Positions 16,173 through 26,082 are shown, counted from the stretch's first letter. The stretch is DNA of 64,000 nt from Pseudomonas persica (GCF_900291015.1 NZ_OLKL01000048.1:39410-103409), one strand, 5' to 3'. Made by a program: numbers and translations. Notes: generated by a model not told the origin, from the sequence alone.

Positions 16173-17309
16173 TTATTTTTGTTTTTCCAGCTGGTGGTAC
16201 TTGCCTTGGGCATCCCACTGGTAGACCACGTAGTCGGACACGGTCAGGTCGCCCTTCTTGTCCCACTTTTTCTCGCCCATGACAGTCTGCACCGGGTTGG
16301 CCTTGAGCCACTCGGCAGCCGCTTCGCCCTTGTTCGACTTGGCGCCGTTGAACGCGGCGGCCAGCGCCTGCAGCGAGGCATAGGCGTACAGGGTGTAGCC
16401 CTCAGGTTCGGTACCGGCCTTGCGGAACTCCTCCACCACCGCCTTGCTGTCCGGCAGCAGGCGCGGGTCGGCGCCGAAGGTCATGTACACGCCATCGACG
16501 TACTGCGCGCCGCCGGCGGTGGCCACCAGTTCGTCGGTAACGATGCCGTCATCGGACATGAACTTGACGTCCTTCAGGCCCTGCTCGCGCAGCTGGCGTA
16601 CCAGTGGGCCGGCTTCCGGGTGCAGGCCGCCGAAGTAGACCACATCGGCACCGGTGGAGCGGATCTTGGTGACCACGGCGCTGAAGTCCTTCTCGCCACG
16701 GGTCAGGCCTTCGTACAGCACCGGCTTGACACCGCGTTTCTCCAGCTGTGCCTTGGTCGCGTCGGCCAGGCCCTGGCCGTAGGTGTCCTTGTCGTGCAAC
16801 ACCGCGACTTTCTTGCCCTTGAGCACGTCGACGATGTAGTCGCCGGCGACGATGCCCTGCTGGTCGTCACGGCCGCACATGCGGAACATGGCCGCCAGGC
16901 CGCGCTCGGTGACCTGTGGGTTGGTAGAGCCCGGGGTAATGGCGATGACGCCAGCCTCGTCATACACCTCGGAGGCCGGGATGGTGTTGGAGGAACAGAA
17001 GTGGCCGACCACACCGATCACCTTATCCTGATCGACCAGGCGGTTGGCCACGGCCACGGCCTGCTTCGGCTCGCAGGCGTCATCGCCCTTGACCAGGACG
17101 ATTTTCTCGCCGTTCACGCCACCGGCGGCGTTGATCTTGTCGGCCGCTGCCTGCGCACCTTTCATGTACTGCTCGCCAAACGCTGCGTTAGCCCCGGTCA
17201 TCGGGCCCGCTACACCGATCTTGACGTCGGCCTGGACATACGAAGAAACACCCAGTGCCGTAGCTACGGCCAGAGCCAGGAAACCTTTCTTGTAAAACGT
17301 CTGCGACAT
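16173..17309 (-). CDS. livK: Branched-chain amino acid-binding periplasmic protein LivK/BraC
   Basis: A 378-residue type I periplasmic binding protein. Signal peptide MSQTFYKKGFLALAVATALG cut near VQA-DVK, then VKIGVAGPMTGANAAFGEQY. The two cysteines of DACEP and the CGRDDQQG loop region form the conserved disulphide and ligand region. It captures Leu/Ile/Val (Ala, Thr) for LivHMGF. First gene of the operon, with a ribosome site AGGAGC 9 nt upstream and the sigma-54 promoter at 17371-17386. Confidence 0.95.
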   Translation of the reverse strand: MSQTFYKKGFLALAVATALGVSSYVQADVKIGVAGPMTGANAAFGEQYMKGAQAAADKINAAGGVNGEKIVLVKGDDACEPKQAVAVANRLVDQDKVIGVVGHFCSSNTIPASEVYDEAGVIAITPGSTNPQVTERGLAAMFRMCGRDDQQGIVAGDYIVDVLKGKKVAVLHDKDTYGQGLADATKAQLEKRGVKPVLYEGLTRGEKDFSAVVTKIRSTGADVVYFGGLHPEAGPLVRQLREQGLKDVKFMSDDGIVTDELVATAGGAQYVDGVYMTFGADPRLLPDSKAVVEEFRKAGTEPEGYTLYAYASLQALAAAFNGAKSNKGEAAAEWLKANPVQTVMGEKKWDKKGDLTVSDYVVYQWDAQGKYHQLEKQK

Positions 17310-17370
17310 GAGGTGGTGCTCCTAGAGTTTTTTTTTGGTTGGCACTACAACTTCTCAGCCCTGTGCTCCG

Positions 17371-17386
17371 AGCAAGGGCCGTGCCA
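17371..17386 (-). promoter_or_regulatory. Sigma-54 (RpoN) promoter of the liv operon
   Basis: Reading leftwards the site is TGGCAC-GGCCC-TTGCT, an exact match to the -24/-12 consensus TGGCAC-N5-TTGCW. It lies 62 bp before the livK ATG, giving a leader of about 50 nt. A sigma-54 promoter requires an enhancer-binding protein. A TGCAC...TGGTGC palindrome at 17587-17603, about 210 bp upstream, resembles an NtrC site, suggesting nitrogen control. Confidence 0.8.
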
Positions 17387-17586
17387 TAGGTTTTGTCTTC
17401 CGGGAAAACACACTGTGCAGGTTGCCAGCAGGCGACCGACGGCCTTTTCTTTATTGAGCGTGCAACCGTCTGCCACGCGGCAGGCGCCACCACACGTACA
17501 GACAAGGAGCAACCGTCGAGCGCCATCATTGCAACCCTGGCAAGTGTTTACGTGCAACCGCCGTGTAACAGCGGACGTCACCGAAC

Positions 17587-17603
17587 TGCACACCACTGGT
17601 GCG
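17587..17603. promoter_or_regulatory. Candidate NtrC-type enhancer site
   Basis: TGCACACCACTGGTGCG matches the NtrC consensus TGCACYANNNTRGTGCA except at three positions. It lies about 210 bp upstream of the sigma-54 promoter of livK, a normal enhancer distance. Only one site is evident. Confidence 0.4.
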
Positions 17604-17668
17604 CGACTGCTACAGGCGGCACCGTTTCAAGGCTAGCTGGTGCACGAAAAAACACGCGGTTTTGGCAG

Positions 17669-17770
17669 TTCCGGCCTCTTCGCGGGCTCGCCCGCTCCCG
17701 CACGGCGCCAGCGAGCTCAAGGGAGGTGCATTACCTGTGAGAGCGGGTTTACCCGCGAAGAGGCCGGAAC
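17669..17770. repeat. REP pair
   Basis: Facing REPs starting CCGGCCTCTTCGCGGGC and ending CGCGAAGAGGCCGG, within the 525-bp gap between the divergent livK and pncB. The rest of the gap holds the liv promoter elements and no gene. Confidence 0.9.
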
Positions 17771-17834
17771 AGGCCCAACAAGCCGCTAAAGGCTGGCACA
17801 ATGTCCGCCATTCGCCGCTTCCGGAGCCCCCTTG

Positions 17835-19040
17835 ATGAGCGAAAGCGCATTCGCCGAGCGCATCGTGCACAACCTGCTCGACACCGACTTCTACAAACTG
17901 ACCATGATGCAGGGCGTGCTGCACAACTACCCGGACGCCGACGTCGAATGGGAATTCCGCTGCCGCAACGGCGAGGACCTGCGCCCCTACCTCGGCGAGA
18001 TCCGCAACCAGCTCGAACGGCTCAGCGACCTCACCCTGGATGACGGCCAACCGGCCTTCCTCGAACGCATCAGCTTCCTCAAGCCCGACTTCCTGCGCTT
18101 TCTGCGCCTGTTCCGCTTCAACCTGCGCTACGTGCGCCTAGGGATAGAAAACGACCAGCTGTTCCTGCGCCTGAAAGGCCCGTGGCTGCATGTGATCCTG
18201 TTCGAAGTGCCGCTGCTGGCGATCATCAGCGAAGTGCGTAACCGCCAGCTACACCCGCGCATGCGCCTGGCCGAGGCCCGCGACCAGCTGTACCGCAAGT
18301 TCGACTGGCTGCGCGCGCATGCCAGCGACGACGAACTGGCCGAACTGCAGGTGGCCGACTTCGGTACCCGCCGGCGCTTTTCCAGCCGCGTGCAGGAAGA
18401 CGTGGTGCGCGTGCTGCGCGACGACTTCCCGGGCCGCTTCGTCGGCACCAGCAACGTCGACCTGGCATGGAAACTGGATATCAAGCCGCTGGGCACCATG
18501 GCCCATGAATGGATCATGGCCCACCAGCAACTCGGCCCGCGACTGATCGACAGCCAGATCGCCGCGCTGGACTGCTGGGTGCGCGAGTACCGCGGCCTGC
18601 TCGGCATCGCCCTGACCGACTGCATCACCATGGATGCCTTCCTCGGCGATTTCGACCTGTACTTCGCCAAGCTGTTCGACGGCCTGCGCCACGACTCGGG
18701 CGAGCCGGTGGCCTGGGCGGAAAAGGCCATTGCCCATTACCAGAAACTGGGTATCGACCCGATGACCAAGACCCTGGTGTTTTCCGACGGCCTCAACCTG
18801 ACCCGCTCGCTGGAAATCTTCCGTGCCCTGCGTGGTCGCATCAACGTCAGCTTTGGCATCGGTACCAACCTGACCTGTGACATCCCGGGTGTGGCCCCGA
18901 TGAGCATCGTCCTTAAAATGACCGACTGCAACGGCGCGCCGGTGGCGAAGATCTCGGACGAAGCTGCCAAGACCCAGTGCCGCGACGAGAACTTCGTCGC
19001 CTACATGCGCCATGTATTCAAAGTCCCCAGCAAGGAGTAA
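17835..19040 (+). CDS. pncB: Nicotinate phosphoribosyltransferase
   Basis: A 401-residue enzyme that joins nicotinate and PRPP (with ATP hydrolysis) to give nicotinate mononucleotide in NAD salvage. Signatures: LDTDFYKLTMMQGVLHNYPDA at the N-terminus, FGTRRRFS near the active-site His region, FVGTSNVDLAWKLDIKPLGTMAHEW and GIGTNLTCD. Length fits PncB. Start taken as the ATG at 17835; a TTG precedes it directly. Followed after 3 bp by nadE, so the two form an operon for making NAD. Confidence 0.95.
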   Translation: MSESAFAERIVHNLLDTDFYKLTMMQGVLHNYPDADVEWEFRCRNGEDLRPYLGEIRNQLERLSDLTLDDGQPAFLERISFLKPDFLRFLRLFRFNLRYVRLGIENDQLFLRLKGPWLHVILFEVPLLAIISEVRNRQLHPRMRLAEARDQLYRKFDWLRAHASDDELAELQVADFGTRRRFSSRVQEDVVRVLRDDFPGRFVGTSNVDLAWKLDIKPLGTMAHEWIMAHQQLGPRLIDSQIAALDCWVREYRGLLGIALTDCITMDAFLGDFDLYFAKLFDGLRHDSGEPVAWAEKAIAHYQKLGIDPMTKTLVFSDGLNLTRSLEIFRALRGRINVSFGIGTNLTCDIPGVAPMSIVLKMTDCNGAPVAKISDEAAKTQCRDENFVAYMRHVFKVPSKE

Positions 19041-19043
19041 CCC

Positions 19044-19871
19044 ATGCAAGCGGTTCAGCAAGAGATTGCCCAGGCGCTGAAGGTACAGCCGCCGTTCGCC
19101 GACGCCGCCGCGCTCGAGGCCGAAGTCGCCCGGCGCGTGACGTTCATCAAGGATTGCCTGGCCAACGCCCGGCTCAAGACCCTGGTGCTGGGCATCAGCG
19201 GCGGCGTCGACTCGCTGACCGCCGCCCTGCTCGCCCAGCGCGCCATCAACGAGCTGCGCGCCGAGAACGGCGACCCGGCCTACCGCTTCATCGCCGTGCG
19301 CCTGCCGTATCAGGTACAGCATGACGAGCATGACGCCCAGGCGTGCCTGGAAGTGATCAAGGCCGATGAAGTGCACACCGTGGATATCGCCCCAGCCGTT
19401 CGGGCATTGGCAGCTGAAGTTCAGGAACTGAAAAATGGTTCGCCAACACTGGTGGATTTCGTGGTCGGCAACGTCAAGGCGCGCACCCGCATGGTTGCCC
19501 AGTACACCATCGCCGGCGCCCGCGCGGGCCTGGTGATCGGTACCGACCATGCCGCCGAGGCGGTGATGGGCTTCTTTACCAAGTTCGGTGATGGTGCCTG
19601 CGACCTGGCGCCGCTGAGCGGGCTGGTGAAGAACCAGGTGCGGGCGATTGCGCGCAGCTTCGGTGCGCCGGAGTCACTGGTGGAGAAGGTGCCGACTGCG
19701 GACCTGGAAGACCTCGCGCCGGGCAAGCCGGACGAAGCGTCACATGGTGTGACCTACCAGCAGATCGATGCCTTCCTGCATGGGCAGCCGGTTGACCAGG
19801 AAGCGTTCGACATCATCGTCGCCACCTACCGCAAGACCCAGCACAAGCGCGAACTGCCGTTCGCCCCTTGA
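19044..19871 (+). CDS. nadE: Ammonia-dependent NAD synthetase
   Basis: A 275-residue ATP-pyrophosphatase-type enzyme converting deamido-NAD plus NH3 and ATP to NAD. The P-loop is LGISGGVDSLTAALL. The segment GNVKARTRMVAQY and GTDHAAEAVMGFFTKFGDGACDLAPL are the NadE adenylate and NaAD-binding signatures. No glutaminase domain is present, so it uses free ammonia. Directly downstream of pncB. Confidence 0.95.
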   Translation: MQAVQQEIAQALKVQPPFADAAALEAEVARRVTFIKDCLANARLKTLVLGISGGVDSLTAALLAQRAINELRAENGDPAYRFIAVRLPYQVQHDEHDAQACLEVIKADEVHTVDIAPAVRALAAEVQELKNGSPTLVDFVVGNVKARTRMVAQYTIAGARAGLVIGTDHAAEAVMGFFTKFGDGACDLAPLSGLVKNQVRAIARSFGAPESLVEKVPTADLEDLAPGKPDEASHGVTYQQIDAFLHGQPVDQEAFDIIVATYRKTQHKRELPFAP

Positions 19872-19886
19872 TAAGGCTATAGAAGG

Positions 19887-19974
19887 ACCTGTGGGAGCGG
19901 GTTCACCCGCAAATACAATGGTGAATCCACCGACGCATTCGCGGGTGAACCCGCTCCCACAGGGTTCACCGTCA
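19887..19974. repeat. REP pair (inverse order)
   Basis: ACCTGTGGGAGCGGGTTCAC and its facing complement around a short AT-rich loop, between the convergent nadE and azurin genes. Here CTCCCACAGG segments lie outermost. Confidence 0.9.
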
Positions 19975-19982
19975 GCCTTTGA

Positions 19983-20432
19983 TTACTTGACTACAACCTT
20001 GCCCTTCATCATCGAGATGTGGCCCGGGAAGGTGCAGAAGAAGCTGTAGTCGCCACCGGCTTCCAGCTTGGAAGTGTCCAGGCTGATGCTGGCTTTTTCA
20101 CCGGCACCGATCATTTTGGTGTGGCCGATGATCGCTGCGTTATCCGCCTTGATGTAGTCCTTGTCCAGACCTTGCGACATACCCTCAGTGGCGATTGCCT
20201 GCATATCGGCAGTCTTGCTGATCACCAGGTTATGGCCCATGACGTTCTTCGGCAGGCTGCCACCATGGGTCAGTTCGATTTCAACGGTCTTGCAGCTCTT
20301 GTCGACAGTGAATTCCTTGGTGTTGAACGACATCTGGTCGGTCGAGTCGACGGTGACTTTGCACTCGGCTGCGAAGACAGAGGCGCTGGCGAGGGTCAGC
20401 AGGGATACCGCTACAGCTTTCGCAAACATCAT
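19983..20432 (-). CDS. azu: Azurin (type 1 blue copper protein)
   Basis: A periplasmic electron carrier of 149 residues with signal MMFAKAVAVSLLTLASASVFA cut before AECKVTV. The copper ligands are visible: His in GHNLV, Cys in FFCTFPGH, the following His, and Met in HISMMKG, spaced as in P. aeruginosa azurin (His46, Cys112, His117, Met121). It may pass electrons to cytochrome peroxidase or respond to redox stress. The initiator could be either of two adjacent ATGs (20432 or 20429), with AAGGAG upstream. A possible ANR box is at 20492-20505. Confidence 0.95.
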   Translation of the reverse strand: MMFAKAVAVSLLTLASASVFAAECKVTVDSTDQMSFNTKEFTVDKSCKTVEIELTHGGSLPKNVMGHNLVISKTADMQAIATEGMSQGLDKDYIKADNAAIIGHTKMIGAGEKASISLDTSKLEAGGDYSFFCTFPGHISMMKGKVVVK

Positions 20433-20491
20433 GAATCTCCTTGGCAGGGTTTTATCAATTGCGAGACTGCCTGAAACCGTTCAGCCCCTTG

Positions 20492-20505
20492 CTGATATGG
20501 GTCAA
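20492..20505. promoter_or_regulatory. Candidate ANR/FNR box upstream of azurin
   Basis: CTGATATGGGTCAA differs from TTGATNNNNATCAA at two of ten positions and lies 60-73 bp before the azurin start, a usual distance for activation. Azurin of P. aeruginosa is known to be ANR-dependent. The match is only moderate. Confidence 0.35.
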
Positions 20506-20624
20506 GGGGGTGTCAAGTGGCCAGCCAGTAGAATTGTTCAATCGATTGTATACAACCAATTCAAGAGCACATCATGCCCTTTTATTGGAGGATGGGACAA
20601 CCTCTCATTTAGGAGCAATACGAA

Positions 20625-20714
20625 ATGACCCTGGGTAGCCTGATGAACAGCCTGCTGGCGGCCTACGCCCATGGAGCGACTGGCGCCATCTGCGAATTCT
20701 CCCGGCCGGAGTGA
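20625..20714 (+). CDS. Possible 29-residue small protein upstream of the LOG gene
   Basis: AGGAG lies 9 nt before an ATG that opens MTLGSLMNSLLAAYAHGATG, closing at TGA after 29 codons. It ends 64 bp before the LOG-family start, with a CCTGTCA/TGACAGG hairpin between. It could be a real small protein or an upstream regulatory ORF. No family is recognised and the support is only the ribosome site and its position. Confidence 0.35.
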   Translation: MTLGSLMNSLLAAYAHGATGAICEFSRPE

Positions 20715-20778
20715 AACCGGCCTTGGAACTGTAGGACATGGACCTTACCCTGTCAGCCTGAGTGACAGGAGATGAGCA

Positions 20779-21366
20779 ATGCCCGTACGTTGCGTTTGTG
20801 TGTTCTGCGGCGCCAGCATCGGCGCCAACCCTGCCTACCGTGAAGCGGCCATCGCGCTGGGCCAGGCGATTGCCCGTCGCGGCCTGACCCTGGTCTATGG
20901 CGGTGGCGCGGTCGGCCTGATGGGCACTGTCGCCGACGCGGCCATGGCAGCCGGCGGCGAAGTGATCGGGATCATTCCCGAAAGCCTGATGAATGCCGAA
21001 ATCGGCCACAAAGGGCTGAGCCGCCTGGAAGTGGTCGACGGCATGCACGCGCGCAAGGCACGCATGGCCGAGCTGAGCGATGCCTTCATCGCCCTGCCGG
21101 GTGGGCTGGGTACGCTGGAAGAGTTGTTCGAGGTGTGGACCTGGGGGCAATTGGGCTATCACGCCAAGCCGCTGGGGCTGCTCGACGTGAATGGCTTCTA
21201 TGAAAAGCTCGGCGGGTTCCTCGACCATATCGTCGAAGAAGGCTTCGTGCGGCCGCAGCATCGGGCGATGTTGCTGCTGGGGCAGCAGCCGGATGAACTG
21301 CTGGACGGCATGGACAATTTTGTCGCGCCGGTGGCGCCGAAGTGGGTCGACAAGAAGCCTGATTGA
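20779..21366 (+). CDS. LOG-family protein (TIGR00730; cytokinin-riboside-5'-monophosphate phosphoribohydrolase type)
   Basis: A 195-residue Rossmann-fold protein with the two LOG hallmarks: YGGGAVGLMGTVADAAM and PGGLGTLEELFEVWTWGQLG (PGGxGTxxE, with catalytic Glu). Bacterial LOG proteins hydrolyse nucleoside 5'-monophosphates to base plus ribose-5-phosphate and can release cytokinin bases. A ribosome site CAGGAG precedes the ATG by 8 nt. Confidence 0.9.
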   Translation: MPVRCVCVFCGASIGANPAYREAAIALGQAIARRGLTLVYGGGAVGLMGTVADAAMAAGGEVIGIIPESLMNAEIGHKGLSRLEVVDGMHARKARMAELSDAFIALPGGLGTLEELFEVWTWGQLGYHAKPLGLLDVNGFYEKLGGFLDHIVEEGFVRPQHRAMLLLGQQPDELLDGMDNFVAPVAPKWVDKKPD

Positions 21367-21391
21367 TCTGGATTATTGGGGCTGGCACCTA

Positions 21392-21469
21392 ACCTGTGGG
21401 AGCGGGTTCACCCGCGAATACGTCGGTAAATCCACCATCGCATTCGCGGGTAAACCCGCTCCCACAGGG
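21392..21469. repeat. REP pair (inverse order)
   Basis: ACCTGTGGGAGCGGGTTCAC facing GGGTAAACCCGCTCCCACAG with the loop CGTCGGTAAATCCACCATCG. The unit is nearly identical to the one at 19887-19974, including the loop, so the two are copies of one BIME type. Confidence 0.9.
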
Positions 21470-21488
21470 TTCTATGCCAGGCTCTCGA

Positions 21489-23789
<2,301 letters not shown>

Positions 23790-23980
23790 GTCAGTGACCG
23801 GTTCTGGTGTGCAGGGAAATCGCGGGCGCGGAATATAGCACAAATTTTGACCAAATCCGACTGGATTCGTGGGGATTGGTGGGTGGGGCGACGGTTGGGA
23901 GCGGCGGATCGTCAGGGGGTGGGCTTGGAGTTTGTGGTGCGGGTGCCAAGTGTTCTCCACAAGATTTGCAGTACCGATAA

Positions 23981-24010
23981 GATCGAGCGCCGCCCGCGCG
24001 GCGCTCGATC
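23981..24010. repeat. GC palindrome related to the 3895-4112 element
   Basis: GATCGAGCGCC and GGCGCTCGATC, 11-bp perfect arms around GCCCGCGC, followed by TCACAGGCGCTG. The same core and tail occur at the ends of the 3895-4112 inverted repeat, so this is a solo arm of that family. A degenerate third copy is at 24943-24967. Confidence 0.6.
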
Positions 24011-24074
24011 TCACAGGCGCTGAAACTGCTGCGGCGAACACATGGCGGCCCTCACGCCATCTGAAGCCAACCCC

Positions 24075-24338
24075 TCACTGCTTCATCCCCAACTCAGCAT
24101 CATCCATCAGCGCCTTGGCCATCGCACTCAGGTAATGGGCAGCCCAGATCATCATCGGCTTCTCATCCATCAACCCCGTGATGGTCAATTCGCGCACATA
24201 ACCCATCAGCTCCGAAGACTGCTCTCGGGCGTCCCGGCACGGGATACCCGGCTCGATGCGGAACAACGGGTGGGTGCCATTCTCGCCCTGATAGAACGTG
24301 GTCTTGCCGACAGTGAACTGGGTGTCTTCTGTTGTCAT
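24075..24338 (-). CDS. DUF3077 domain-containing small protein
   Basis: An 87-residue acidic soluble protein, TQFTVGKTTFYQGENGTHPLFRIEPGIPC near the start, then a helical SELMGYVRELTITGLMD and AHYLSAMAKALMDDAELGM. The pattern is the DUF3077 family, which has several paralogues in P. putida genomes. Function is unknown. It lies 83 bp downstream of the truncated MLKIVPDPP ORF and a structured-RNA candidate, probably one transcription unit; a REP hairpin separates them. Confidence 0.75.
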   Translation of the reverse strand: MTTEDTQFTVGKTTFYQGENGTHPLFRIEPGIPCRDAREQSSELMGYVRELTITGLMDEKPMMIWAAHYLSAMAKALMDDAELGMKQ

Positions 24339-24370
24339 TGTTCAATCCCCTGGAATTTCTCGACTGTCTG

Positions 24371-24413
24371 GGCTGGCCCTTTCGCGGGTAAACCCGCGAA
24401 AGGGCCAACCCAG
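24371..24413. repeat. Single self-complementary REP hairpin
   Basis: GGCCCTTTCGCGGGTAAACC runs straight into its complement, CGCGAAAGGGCC, without the CTCCCACAGG halves. It is a collapsed REP pair inserted between the remnant ORF and the DUF3077 gene. Confidence 0.8.
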
Positions 24414-24421
24414 GCGACATA

Positions 24422-24514
24422 TCAACGAAGCCTTACAGCAGGCATCTGCCCCTGCATCGGGTTGTCTTCAAGAAAAGGGGGATCACGGGGTGGATCGGGG
24501 ACAATCTTGAGCAT
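24422..24514 (-). pseudogene. Remnant small ORF (MLKIVPDPP... type) upstream of the DUF3077 gene
   Basis: Thirty codons starting MLKIVPDPPRDPPFLEDN and ending early at a TGA. I recall longer P. putida proteins opening with MLKIVPDPP or MFKVTPNPP (DUF6124-like) encoded just before DUF3077 genes, so this is read as the truncated first gene of such a pair. That relation is from memory and unverified. The ribosome site is weak. The REP hairpin at 24371 lies just behind it. Confidence 0.4.
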
Positions 24515-24568
24515 GGCGTAATCTCGTCTGATTCAGAAAGGACCGCCACGACATCACTTGCATTTGAT

Positions 24569-24649
24569 GGGTGGCGGCTACGTACGGGTCTGCAAGACCG
24601 GACAGACGATAAAACCGGCAGATCCGAGGATCTCCCGTACGCAGCCACC
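24569..24649 (-). ncRNA. Candidate structured leader RNA (branched stem) upstream of the remnant/DUF3077 unit
   Basis: Read leftwards, CCCGTACG-type arms pair over about 14 bp (24634-24649 with 24570-24588; GGTGGC/GCCACC plus CGTACGGG/CCCGTACG). They enclose two hairpins: AGATC-CTCG-GATCT with a tetraloop, and GTCTG-TCCGGTCTTG-CAGAC. The structure ends 55 nt before the MLKIVPDPP start codon. Such a multi-branched element with no ORF of its own suggests a cis-regulatory RNA or attenuator. No known riboswitch class is recognised. Confidence 0.45.
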
Positions 24650-25131
24650 ATTGACCGAAATTGCCGACTGGCAGCAATTTGGAAGCGGTACTAATCGTCT
24701 GCGGGCTTGCAGGCCCGGTCGCTGCTTAGGCAACGACAGAGCCAGACTAGGCCGCCCAGAAAACCACCACAATGGCGCAAGGGCGGTAGGAAGCTATTTC
24801 AGAAACGGCCTACGCGCAACGGGAAAAAACTGATTATTGCCTGGCGAACAGGTCAAGAATCGTAGCGCGCTCCGCAAGACTTTCGCCTTGAGGCCTGCCA
24901 AGGGCTGCCGGGCGTACACCGGCAGGTTTGCTGCGCCTGTCAGATTGAGTGCCGCCTGTGCGGCGCTTCGCAAGCGGAGCTCTCTGTTTATCAGCGTTTA
25001 CGACGACATGCCCCCTGAGCGCGCATCCAGAATTGATAGACAATTCTGCGCCTAGCATTTTTGTCAGTACCGCGAAGCCATCTCCAGAAGTACAGTTGAA
25101 AATCTAAAGTTACTAGCGGCGAGGATGAAAT
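24650..25131. other. Gene-free accessory stretch upstream of the RHS gene
   Basis: No ORF I believe. It contains a degenerate GC palindrome of the 3895 family (24943-24967), flanked by GCTCCGC/GCGGAGC inverted ends about 110 bp apart. Near 25029-25047 is a perfect AGAATTG-ATAGA-CAATTCT hairpin, 85 bp before the RHS start. Composition becomes AT-rich from about 25000 onward. Confidence 0.45.
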
Positions 25132-26082
25132 ATGCGATACTTTTATTGCGAAGATACATTATCACATATTGCACATACTTCCACGAGTGAATCAATTTTC
25201 AGGCACGGCAGATACAATCTCTCGCTAAAAGACCAGCAGAACACCCAGCGACTTCTGAGCATTGATCTTTTTAACACTCCATTCCTCGCCACCGCGCCAA
25301 ACCAAGTTGTGACTTACCGCTACAGCGCTTTTGGATTCAGCAGCCCCTCTAACAACGAATGGGGTTTTAAAGGTGAGCGAAAAGACCCTATCAGTAACGG
25401 TTACCTACTCGGAAATGGTCGCAGACTCTACAACCCGTCCATCATGCGATTTACCAGCCCAGACCCCTTAAGTCCATTCTCCAAAGGTGGTCTTAACTAC
25501 TACGTATTCACCCTGAGCAACCCTATTAACGGCATTGACCCCACCGGCCTGTTCACGCAATTTATAAGTCGATTTGCTGCCAAGGCCCTTAACCCTAAGA
25601 AAACGTATCGTGGCGATATACTGTGGCAACACGATGGGATAACTGCATTCGCTGAAAAGCGTCGAGCAGACGGCAATCTCGACACTCTTTACATCCTGAG
25701 TCACGGCGACGCAGGCGTGTTAAAGGGAAATGAATTCAACCATTCGGCGCTGGACATTTTCATCAGACTTGAACAAAAGGGTATTAAAATGCAGGGCAGA
25801 CAAACACATTTCTTAGCTTGCTACTCTGCTACACCTGTGTCTTACGGGGGCTATTCAATCGCTGATGAAATGGCCAAGCTGACCGGCGCACAGTCCTCAG
25901 GTTACGATGGCCCCGTCAGCGTCATCGATGAAATCGACAAAAGCGGAAAATTTCTCGGCCACCGCCTCAGCAATCCATTACTTAATTTTCTTGGACTGAC
26001 CACAGCAACCAAAGTCAGGCGGGGCAACATTCGAAACCCGTACAAAGCGCAAAATATAGGGCCAGGCGGCAGACACTGGTAG
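25132..26082 (+). CDS. Orphan RHS-core protein with predicted caspase-like (clan CD) C-terminal domain
   Basis: A 316-residue protein. Residues 1-60 resemble the end of a TccC/RHS shell strand (YFYCEDTLSHI, then LLSIDLFNTPFLATAP). Residues 60-140 are the RHS core end: YSAFGF, GYLLGNGRRLYNPSIMRFTS, GGLNYYVFTLSNPINGIDPTGL. The variable tip starts near residue 141. It holds LDTLYILSHG (His191) and QTHFLACYSA (Cys230), the hydrophobic-strand plus His-Gly and Ala-Cys signature of clan CD cysteine peptidases, followed by SIADEMAKLTGAQ as in DUF4347-like proteins. GAGGA precedes the ATG. It is distinctly AT-richer than its neighbours, with no delivery or immunity gene beside it, implying transfer. 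Confidence 0.75.
   Translation: MRYFYCEDTLSHIAHTSTSESIFRHGRYNLSLKDQQNTQRLLSIDLFNTPFLATAPNQVVTYRYSAFGFSSPSNNEWGFKGERKDPISNGYLLGNGRRLYNPSIMRFTSPDPLSPFSKGGLNYYVFTLSNPINGIDPTGLFTQFISRFAAKALNPKKTYRGDILWQHDGITAFAEKRRADGNLDTLYILSHGDAGVLKGNEFNHSALDIFIRLEQKGIKMQGRQTHFLACYSATPVSYGGYSIADEMAKLTGAQSSGYDGPVSVIDEIDKSGKFLGHRLSNPLLNFLGLTTATKVRRGNIRNPYKAQNIGPGGRHW

Noticed and set aside
24433..24651. 72- and 64-codon minus-strand frames over the structured region
   Set aside because: They pass through the stem-loop element with no ribosome site or domain; the short MLKIVPDPP frame is a better reading.
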